Source: an uncultured Alphaproteobacteria bacterium
GTDB lineage: Bacteria > Pseudomonadota > Alphaproteobacteria > Caulobacterales > Parvularculaceae
NCBI GenBank assembly: GCA_937895955.1
Contig: CALAZI010000150.1
Coordinates: 1 to 7,168 of the forward strand
Direction of reading: 5' to 3'
DNA length: 7,168 bases
The notes below the pieces were generated by a model, which saw only the letters and a list, made by a program, of their open reading frames with translations, was not told where the DNA came from and did not search any database. Every line of letters starts with the position of its first letter. Position 1 is the stretch's first letter. The position numbers were made by a program, and so were the translations under genes. Positions 1-4,755 of the stretch are shown here, one piece after another.

Positions 1-1
1 G

Positions 2-412
2 ATCACGCAGGTCGACAAGATCTTCAAACAGATTTCCGAAGGCGCGATCACGGGGCAAAAACAGGCGCTGCAACTGACGCTGAAAGACGCCGAGTTCACC
101 GATGAAGAGCGCGATGAAATCATTGAGGAGGTTTCCGGGGTCGTCATCGAGGAGCTTCAGTCGGCGTTCGACCAGATGACGGAAAAGCTCGCTCCGCTCT
201 ACGCCGACGTTTACACGGCCGAAGAACTCTCCGGCATTCTCGCTTTCTATAAGTCGCCGGCGGGCAAGGCGATGCTGGCGAAGCAGGACGTCATGATGCA
301 GCGTTCGATGGCGATCGGCCAGCAATGGAACGCCGAAAACCTTCCCGCCGCCATGCAACGCATGACGCCGCGCATTGAGGCGATCATCAAGCGCGCGACG
401 AAAAAGGACTGA
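2..412 (+). CDS. DUF2059 domain protein, 5' end missing
   Basis: The frame is open from base 2 to a TGA at 410-412, giving 136 visible residues; the true start lies left of the window. The visible part is helical and charged. The segment YTAEELSGILAFYKSPAGKA, about 50 residues before the stop, is the signature of the DUF2059 family (a Ser/Thr-rich turn, then helix with AFYxSPxGxxML). Family members are usually small exported proteins of unknown function, so a signal peptide would be expected in the missing part. The visible N-terminal half (acidic helix with DEERDEIIEE) has the length expected of the region before the domain core. The next gene is 345 bases away on the same strand, so the two need not share a transcript. 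The domain call is firm; no biochemical role can be given. Confidence 0.88.
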   Translation: MTQVDKIFKQISEGAITGQKQALQLTLKDAEFTDEERDEIIEEVSGVVIEELQSAFDQMTEKLAPLYADVYTAEELSGILAFYKSPAGKAMLAKQDVMMQRSMAIGQQWNAENLPAAMQRMTPRIEAIIKRATKKD

Positions 413-419
413 CGGCATC

Positions 420-448
420 AAAAAAAAGCGCCGCGTGGGCCGCGGCGC
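420..448 (-). terminator. Rho-independent terminator-like hairpin, minus-strand polarity
   Basis: Eight A (420-427) are followed by GCGCCGCG (428-435), a five-base loop and CGCGGCGC (441-448), a perfect 8-bp G/C stem. Read on the minus strand this is a classic stem followed by eight U. Read on the plus strand the stem is followed by GAATTG, which is a poor U-tract. The hairpin sits 15 bases after the DUF2059 stop, so it may still slow plus-strand transcription, but its best polarity is against any transcript entering from the right on the minus strand. Stem and tract are seen; activity is inferred. Confidence 0.6.
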
Positions 449-717
449 GAATTGCCTGGACAGGTCGAACCTCAAGCCGCGTCGGGGGAAATCATGCGGC
501 GCAATAAGGCGGAACGGGCCGACCGGCTTTGGTTGCGCAGGGCGCGGCCAGCCCTTCCATCCCCTGAACGATAGGCCCGCGCCGGCGGCGGCTTTTGACG
601 GACATCAACAAAATCGCGCCAAATCTGCGACATCCGCGCGCATGGCGCCGATGGCGCGCGCGAATGCGGCCTTCGCCGACCGGCGGCGGGCGACCCTTGC
701 AATTCTCTGTTCACGGC

Positions 718-732
718 ATAGGCTCGGCCTAT
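718..732 (+). promoter_or_regulatory. Inverted repeat in the promoter/leader region of the YbjN-like gene
   Basis: ATAGGC (718-723) and GCCTAT (727-732) are perfect 6-bp arms around TCG, ending 25 bases before the ATG at 758. A weak promoter-like pair overlaps it: TTGCAA at 697-702 and TAGGCT at 719-724, 16 bases apart. The repeat could therefore be a repressor site over the -10 region or a small leader hairpin. The repeat is seen; the role is a guess. Confidence 0.3.
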
Positions 733-757
733 CAGGGGTAAAACACGGGGATTTACG

Positions 758-1390
758 ATGAAATCATGGTTGGTCGCGAGCGCCATGCTCGCCCTGTCGG
801 CTGTCGCGCCGGCCTTCGCGCAAGGGGACGGGTCTATCGACTATCGCCGCGCGGTGTCGGGATACAATACGAACGAGATTCTCGCGCTCGCGCGCTCCCG
901 CGGATACGTCGCTTCCGCCGAACGCCTTCAGGACGGCGGCGAGGTCCTGAAATTCGCATCGAGCGACATCGTGTTCTTCGCCCAGCGCACGGTGTGCAAC
1001 GAAAGAACCTGCACGGGCCTCGCGCTCTATGCGCAGTATAATCCAGGCTTTGACGTTCCGTTGACGACAATCAACGAGTACAATTCGAAACAGGCGATCA
1101 TCGTTGCGGCCAAAGTGAACAGCAGCGCAGTTCTCAAGCGATATATGATCGCCGATTTCGGGACCTATATCGGCAATATCGCAAGCGACCTCCACAATTT
1201 CGATTTGCGGGCGAAAGACTTCGTCCAGTACGTATCGGGCGGCTCGAAAAGCGTTTCGAACAACATCAACGAGCCGGCGTTTTCGCCGAAGGTCAATGTC
1301 GCCATTGCGGGTTCGGAACCGCTCGACGAAGAGTTTCATCTTCGCATGCGCGCCGAATTCGAAAACGCCGCGCAAGCGCCGATCAATTGA
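758..1390 (+). CDS. Exported YbjN-domain-like protein
   Basis: This is a 210-residue protein. Residues 1-21 form a clear Sec signal peptide: Lys2, a hydrophobic stretch, and APAFA before Gln22, giving a periplasmic or secreted mature protein of about 189 residues. The mature part reads like the YbjN family ('putative bacterial sensory transduction regulator'): a helix with ILALARSRGY (41-50), strands around GGEVLKFASSDIVFFAQ (60-76), a loop with Cys80 and Cys85 (CNERTC) that could form a disulfide, then LALYAQYNPGF and a late helix with FVQYVSGG. Exported alphaproteobacterial YbjN-like proteins share this Cys-containing loop; no function is established for them. The start is supported by GGGG at 747-750, 7 bases before the ATG. 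The stop lies inside the palindrome at 1376-1397. The family call comes from the overall pattern, not an alignment. Confidence 0.8.
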   Translation: MKSWLVASAMLALSAVAPAFAQGDGSIDYRRAVSGYNTNEILALARSRGYVASAERLQDGGEVLKFASSDIVFFAQRTVCNERTCTGLALYAQYNPGFDVPLTTINEYNSKQAIIVAAKVNSSAVLKRYMIADFGTYIGNIASDLHNFDLRAKDFVQYVSGGSKSVSNNINEPAFSPKVNVAIAGSEPLDEEFHLRMRAEFENAAQAPIN

Positions 1391-1407
1391 TCGGCGCGCC
1401 TGGTTTT
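1376..1407 (+). terminator. Palindrome plus T-run terminator overlapping the stop codon
   Basis: GCGCCGATCAA (1376-1386) is followed without a spacer by its exact reverse complement TTGATCGGCGC (1387-1397), a perfect 22-bp palindrome, and then by TTTTT at 1403-1407. The TGA of the YbjN-like gene (1388-1390) is in the right arm, so the last codons form the left arm. Polarity is plus: on the minus strand no U-run follows. It fills the 21-base space between two convergent genes. With no spacer the RNA loop must use central bases of the palindrome, and the T-run starts five bases after the stem, so efficiency is uncertain. Confidence 0.6.
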
Positions 1408-1411
1408 TCGC

Positions 1412-2191
1412 CTATTTCTTCTTCTTTTTCTTCTTGCCGGGCTTTGGCTTGTCGGGCGCGGCGGGCGGCGCGCCCGCGCCAGCATCGGGCCCGCCGCCGT
1501 CCGCTTCAGGCGCGCCGGCGCTTCCGTTCGCATCGGTGATCGCGCTCGCCGCCTCTGAAAAGGCGCCGCGCGTTTCAACGCCCGTCGACGCGACGCCGAT
1601 GACGATCACCGACGCGATGAGCGCGACAAGAAGGGCGTATTCGATCGCCGCCCCGCCGCCGGCCTCGCCGACAAAACGCCGCGCCGGTCCGCAAGCGGCC
1701 TGCGATTGCGCATCGGCGACCTCGCCGGAGGCTGGTCGGCGATCATTGATCCAGTCGCAGAGAGGCGTCGCGGCCGCGACCGCTTTCGCAGGCCGCCGCC
1801 GCGGGGCGCCGATGACGCCGTTCCAGTTCGCGCGAATTCTGATCTCGACGCCGAGCGCGCCATCTCGCTTCCAACGCCGCCTTACCGCGCATTTCAGCCG
1901 CAGCGCCGGAACAAGCACGATGAATTGGGGCGGCAATTCCGCGTCGTTAAACAGCGTAAGGCGCATGCCGGCGCCCGTCATGTCTTCGATCAGGCAGTCA
2001 TGTCGCGCGCCGTCAGCGGTCTCGATAAGACCGACATGGCGAACAAGGGCGCGCTTGTCCTTGCGTTGATAGCCGGGGCCCGCGATATCCCTCGCGGCGC
2101 GGCCGATGATGCGGCCGATCCTCGTCTTGAGCGCATCCTCGGCCTCGCGCGCGGCCTCGTCTTCGATCGGCGTTCTGGCGGCGTCTCTCAT
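1412..2191 (-). CDS. PilZ-like domain fused to a Flp-type (type IVb) pilin segment
   Basis: From the ATG at 2191 this encodes 259 residues. Residues about 43-119 resemble a PilZ domain: RKDKR at 43-47 fits RxxxR, and DMTGAG at 70-75 fits [D/N]xSxxG with Thr for Ser; both are cyclic-di-GMP contacts in PilZ proteins. A 60-residue linker follows, rich in Arg/Ala/Pro. Residues 178-200 are a Flp pilin core: EAGG, then GAAIEYALLVALIASVIVIG. Glu and Tyr fall at +5 and +6 after the predicted prepilin-peptidase cut behind Gly179, followed by one hydrophobic helix. The tail is Gly/Ala/Pro-rich and ends in seven lysines. Normal Flp pilins have short leaders and 50-80 residues in total, so a 179-residue leader with a PilZ domain is very odd. 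The ATG at 2191 was chosen because AAGGAG (2203-2208) lies 11 bases before it; an in-frame ATG at 2224 has no ribosome binding site. A frameshift merging two genes is the main alternative. Confidence 0.75.
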   Translation of the reverse strand: MRDAARTPIEDEAAREAEDALKTRIGRIIGRAARDIAGPGYQRKDKRALVRHVGLIETADGARHDCLIEDMTGAGMRLTLFNDAELPPQFIVLVPALRLKCAVRRRWKRDGALGVEIRIRANWNGVIGAPRRRPAKAVAAATPLCDWINDRRPASGEVADAQSQAACGPARRFVGEAGGGAAIEYALLVALIASVIVIGVASTGVETRGAFSEAASAITDANGSAGAPEADGGGPDAGAGAPPAAPDKPKPGKKKKKKK

Positions 2192-2202
2192 CAGGGTGGC
2201 GA

Positions 2203-2208
2203 CTCCTT
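2203..2208 (-). promoter_or_regulatory. Ribosome binding site deciding the PilZ-Flp start
   Basis: AAGGAG on the minus strand lies 11 bases before the ATG at 2191. The spacing is long but the match to the 16S rRNA tail is strong. The other in-frame ATG, at 2224, is preceded by an A-rich stretch with no such motif. This favours the shorter 259-residue product. Confidence 0.5.
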
Positions 2209-2218
2209 GAGTTGCCAC

Positions 2219-2260
2219 AACCATAAGTTGTTTTTGTTAGAATTTTCCTAACGCCGTTTA
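2219..2260 (-). promoter_or_regulatory. AT-rich patch with near-palindrome upstream of PilZ-Flp
   Basis: In otherwise GC-rich DNA this 40-base patch is strongly A/T. It contains TTAGAATTTTCCTAA at 2237-2251, whose outer four bases on each side are exact inverted repeats (TTAG/CTAA), with partial symmetry inside. It lies about 46-60 bases upstream of the chosen start of the PilZ-Flp gene, where a promoter or regulator site would be expected. No clear -35/-10 pair could be assigned. Confidence 0.35.
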
Positions 2261-2323
2261 TCTCAGCCAGCCAGACAGGTTCCGCTCGATTATCGGAACG
2301 AGCCGTTCGGCATCACCCTTCAA
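2258..2323 (-). other. Possible 21-residue coupled microprotein or gene remnant
   Basis: Just after the epimerase stop, in another frame, a short frame opens at TTG (2323) and ends at TAA (2258-2260). GAGGG at 2329-2333, overlapping the epimerase stop region, is five bases before the TTG. The product contains LVPIIERNLSGWLR, an amphipathic helix-like sequence that reads more like real protein than the shadow frames here. It also contains ATA and AGA codons, which are unusual for this genome. The frame is open upstream of the TTG only to a TGA inside the end of the epimerase gene. It may be a microprotein, the leftover 3' end of a lost gene, or chance. Confidence 0.2.
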
Positions 2324-2331
2324 GACGGCCC

Positions 2332-3294
2332 TCAGGCGCCCCGCTTTTCGGCGATGACGTCGGCGATGATCCGCTCAAGCGACAGGCGCGGGCGGAAGCC
2401 GGTGAATTTTTCAAGCTTTTTGACGGACGGGCGCCGGCGCAGCATGTCTTCAAACCCTTCCGGATAGACATCCGTATAGGGAATTTTCCTGATCTCGGAT
2501 TTTGACCCGGTCATTTCTTTGATTTTTTCGGCGAGGCCGAGGATCGTCACCTCCTCGTCATTGCCGACATTGAAAACCTCGCCTTTCGCTTCCCGCGTCC
2601 TGGCGAGGCGCACGACGGCCTCGACGACATCGGCGACATGGCCGAACGAGCGCGATTGTTCGCCCGAACCATGCACCATGATCGGTTCGCCCTTGAGCGC
2701 CGCATCGACAAAGCTCGGCAGCACCATGCCATAGCGGCCTGTCTGACGCGGGCCCGTCGTGTTGAAAAAGCGCAAAATAACGCCGTCGAGCCCGGAGCCG
2801 CGCACATAGGCGAGCGTCAAATGCTCATCAAGCATCTTGGCGCAGGCGTATGACCAGCGATGGTTCGCCGTCGCCCCCATGATGAGATCGTCTTCTTCGG
2901 AAAAAGGCAGTTTGGACGCCTTGCCGTAAACCTCCGACGTTGAGGCGATGAGGACGCGCTTTCTATGCTTGTCGGCGGATTCAAGAACATGCTCCGTGCC
3001 GGCGACATTCGTTAGCAGCGAGCGCTTGGGCTCCTCCATGATCAGCCTTACGCCGACGGCGGCGGCGAGATGGACGACAAGGTCGCAATCGGCGGTCATG
3101 CGGTCGACCAACGCCGCGTCGAGAATGTCGCCGACCGTGACGGAAAGCTTCGGACTATTCGCAACGGCTTTCAGATTGTCAGGGCTGCCGGTCGACATGT
3201 CGTCGAGGATCGCGACTTTTGCGCCGTCGGCGATCAGCCTTTCAGCGAGATGGGATCCGATAAAGCCGGCGCCGCCGGTGATGAGATAACGCAT
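2332..3294 (-). CDS. NAD-dependent epimerase/dehydratase (extended SDR) for a sugar nucleotide
   Basis: The 320 residues are the usual length for sugar-nucleotide extended SDR enzymes. The N-terminal Rossmann fold shows TGGAGFIG (6-13) for NAD(P), with D31-D32 at the end of the second strand, where the adenosine ribose is bound. STSEVYG (118-124) carries the catalytic Ser/Thr, and Y149-x3-K153 (YACAK) is the catalytic pair. RFFNTTGPRQ (175-184), GSGEQSRSFGHVADV and EVFNVGN are substrate-side motifs shared with UDP-glucuronate decarboxylases and UDP-glucose/GlcNAc 4-epimerases. The exact substrate cannot be fixed; decarboxylase- or 4-epimerase-type chemistry on a UDP-sugar is most likely, in the cytoplasm. 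The ATG is 1 base after the stop of the upstream glycosyltransferase, with GGAAGGA (3302-3308) 7 bases before it inside that gene, so the two are surely co-transcribed and probably translationally coupled. Confidence 0.9.
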   Translation of the reverse strand: MRYLITGGAGFIGSHLAERLIADGAKVAILDDMSTGSPDNLKAVANSPKLSVTVGDILDAALVDRMTADCDLVVHLAAAVGVRLIMEEPKRSLLTNVAGTEHVLESADKHRKRVLIASTSEVYGKASKLPFSEEDDLIMGATANHRWSYACAKMLDEHLTLAYVRGSGLDGVILRFFNTTGPRQTGRYGMVLPSFVDAALKGEPIMVHGSGEQSRSFGHVADVVEAVVRLARTREAKGEVFNVGNDEEVTILGLAEKIKEMTGSKSEIRKIPYTDVYPEGFEDMLRRRPSVKKLEKFTGFRPRLSLERIIADVIAEKRGA

Positions 3295-3295
3295 G

Positions 3296-4546
3296 TCAGC
3301 GTCCTTCCAGTTTGTTCAACAATCTCGCATCGCCGCGTCCAGCGGCCGCCTTTCGAAGCGCCTCGAAATAGCGGTCTATGACGACGTCTTCGCGCCAATA
3401 TCGCTCAAAGCCGCGCCTTGCGTTGGACGACAGCTCGGCGCGGCGTTGGGGGCTCGCCGCGATTTCAGCAAGCGCCTTTTCCAGCTCCTCGCCCGTTTCG
3501 AACATCAACCCGCCCCCGGCCGCATCGATAATTTCCGGAAACGGCCCGAGGCGGCGTGCGATCACCGGCGTTCCCTGACGAAACGCCTCGATAATGATGA
3601 TGCCGAACGTTTCATAGCAGAGTGAGGGAACGATCAGCGCTTCGGCGTGCTCATAATATTGCGCGATATCATCCGGCGCGAGGCGGCCTGTGAATTTAAT
3701 GCGCGGATTGCCGGCGGCGAGCGCTTTCAGCTCGTCTTCGTACTCTCCCGCGCCGACGACGATCAGATCGGCGCCGTCAAATTTTTCGAAAGCCGGAAAG
3801 ACGTCCTGAAGCCCCTTGATCTTCTCAAGCCGCCCGACAAACAGGAAATAGGGCCGATCCTGCGGCCGCGGCGTCTTGCTGTTCCGCATCGGCGCGTCAG
3901 GCAGAAAATAGGGAATGACCGACATCGGGCGCTGAAAACCGAACTCGGCGTGCTTTTCGCGACTGAATTCGCTTTTGGCGATAAAGAGATCGATTTCCTT
4001 AAGGCCGTTCTCGAACGCGCCGGTGACGCGCCAGAGCTGCGGCGGACGTTTGTAGGAGAGAGTGCAGGAAAGGCATTTCCTTTCATCGCACCGCTCGCGG
4101 CCGTAGCGCCACAGGACATGCGTCGGACAGACGAGCCAATGTTCATGCGCTTCATAAACTTTCAGCGCATCGCCTTTTGTAAACACCGCCGGCGCGCCGA
4201 CAAGCGAGGCGTTGTTGTGCCAGATGACGTCAAAGCCGCCTTCGGCGAGCGTCCGGTCGATCATCCTCTCATAAAGCGCAGGATGACCGAGTTGATGCGT
4301 CAGCAACGTTGAAATCGCCGGCGCGCCGCTTTCAAGCTTGACAATGCGGATATTGTCGTCAGCCGGCGCAATGGCTTTCGGCTCCGGTCCGTTCAGCGTT
4401 CTGAAGGCGTCGACGTTATGAATGACGGCGATCTCGCAATTGCGCCTGGCGAGCGCCTTGACGAGGCGCTCAATGCCGATCGCGTCGCCGCCGAAATGAT
4501 AGGGCGGGTAAAACGTCGTGAAAAAGGCGAGCTTTAAAGGGTCCAT
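3296..4546 (-). CDS. Family 4 glycosyltransferase (GT-B fold) with a four-cysteine cluster
   Basis: This 416-residue protein likely transfers a sugar from a nucleotide donor to a lipid-linked oligosaccharide on the cytoplasmic face of the inner membrane. The N-terminal domain begins LAFFTTFYPPYHFGGDAIG, the Gly-rich acceptor-side loop (G19-G20). The C-terminal domain starts near FLFVGRLEKIKG (234-245) and carries E312-x7-E320 (ETFGIIIIE), the GT4 donor-binding motif. An insertion in the N-terminal domain has C140, C153, C158 and C161 (C-x12-C-x4-C-x2-C), resembling a metal-binding knuckle. ATG 4546 was chosen because GGA lies 6 bases upstream and the fold starts right after it; the frame is open to a TTG at 4612, but those extra 22 residues are not GT-like. 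The gene is divergent from the flippase and directly coupled to the epimerase gene. Donor and acceptor are unknown. Confidence 0.9.
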   Translation of the reverse strand: MDPLKLAFFTTFYPPYHFGGDAIGIERLVKALARRNCEIAVIHNVDAFRTLNGPEPKAIAPADDNIRIVKLESGAPAISTLLTHQLGHPALYERMIDRTLAEGGFDVIWHNNASLVGAPAVFTKGDALKVYEAHEHWLVCPTHVLWRYGRERCDERKCLSCTLSYKRPPQLWRVTGAFENGLKEIDLFIAKSEFSREKHAEFGFQRPMSVIPYFLPDAPMRNSKTPRPQDRPYFLFVGRLEKIKGLQDVFPAFEKFDGADLIVVGAGEYEDELKALAAGNPRIKFTGRLAPDDIAQYYEHAEALIVPSLCYETFGIIIIEAFRQGTPVIARRLGPFPEIIDAAGGGLMFETGEELEKALAEIAASPQRRAELSSNARRGFERYWREDVVIDRYFEALRKAAAGRGDARLLNKLEGR

Positions 4547-4708
4547 GAGCGATCCGTCGGCGCCTTTCGCCGGCAAGCTTCGTGCCGCGCCGCCGTTTCG
4601 TATTAAGCGCAATTTGGCGGGGGCGCACAGGCCGGATCAGTCAAGATCGGCTTTTCCGGCGTAAAAGTTAACGGTTTGAGCGGGCGGCGCGGACTTTGCG
4701 CAAGCCGC

Positions 4709-4734
4709 GCGTCTCGCTAATGCTGGCGAGACGC
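4709..4734 (+). promoter_or_regulatory. Stem-loop just upstream of the flippase ribosome binding site
   Basis: GCGTCTCGC (4709-4717) and GCGAGACGC (4726-4734) are perfect 9-bp arms around an 8-base loop TAATGCTG. The stem ends five bases before the ribosome binding site GGAGG (4740-4744). There is no U-run, so it does not look like a terminator. It may stabilise the leader RNA, bind a regulator as DNA, or affect ribosome access. An in-frame ATG (4720) lies in the loop but has no ribosome binding site of its own. The structure is seen; the function is inferred. Confidence 0.5.
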
Positions 4735-4739
4735 AATGC

Positions 4740-4744
4740 GGAGG
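4740..4744 (+). promoter_or_regulatory. Ribosome binding site deciding the flippase start
   Basis: GGAGG lies 11 bases before the ATG at 4756. The earlier in-frame candidates (TTG 4696, ATG 4720) lack such a motif. Starting at 4756 also gives an N-terminus with a short basic stretch running straight into the first membrane helix, as is normal for this transporter family. Confidence 0.55.
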
Positions 4745-4755
4745 CAAGCGAAAGC

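Larger units (their letters stand above)
413..757. other. 345-base gap without a convincing gene
   Basis: Two open frames cross this stretch, one on each strand (375-761 plus, 472-786 minus). Both translate into Arg/Ala/Pro-rich sequence without recognisable motifs. The plus frame begins inside the DUF2059 gene in another frame, and the minus frame begins inside the next gene, so both look like chance frames in GC-rich DNA. The stretch holds the hairpin at 420-448, several short GCGC/GGCC palindromes, and near its right end an inverted repeat at 718-732. A minus-strand small RNA ending at the hairpin is possible, but no convincing promoter for one was found. Confidence 0.55.
4547..4755. promoter_or_regulatory. 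Divergent promoter region between glycosyltransferase and flippase
   Basis: These 209 bases separate two genes read outwards, so promoters for both arms are expected here. The most A/T-rich part is about 4600-4616 and 4645-4680. It contains CTTTT/AAAAG arms (4651-4655 and 4663-4667) and the palindrome GTTAAC at 4667-4672, a motif that also matches a CtrA half-site (TTAAC). No -35/-10 pair was convincing on either strand. The right end holds the stem-loop at 4709-4734. Confidence 0.45.

Noticed and set aside
472..786. 104-codon minus frame ending near the hairpin at 420-448
   Set aside because: Its position before a minus-polarity terminator was tempting, but the translation is Arg/Ala-rich without motifs, its start lies inside another gene, and no ribosome binding site or promoter was evident.
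764..1375. 203-codon minus frame opposite the YbjN-like gene
   Set aside because: The plus frame has a signal peptide, ribosome binding site and family pattern; the minus frame is its mirror.
1296..2251. Long plus-strand open frames opposite the PilZ-Flp gene
   Set aside because: They are Arg/Pro/Ser-rich without motifs and lie antisense to a frame with clear PilZ and Flp signatures; GC-rich codon bias opens the opposite strand.
3647..4312. 221-codon plus frame opposite the glycosyltransferase
   Set aside because: It is antisense to a glycosyltransferase with intact motifs, and it shows no recognisable domain.
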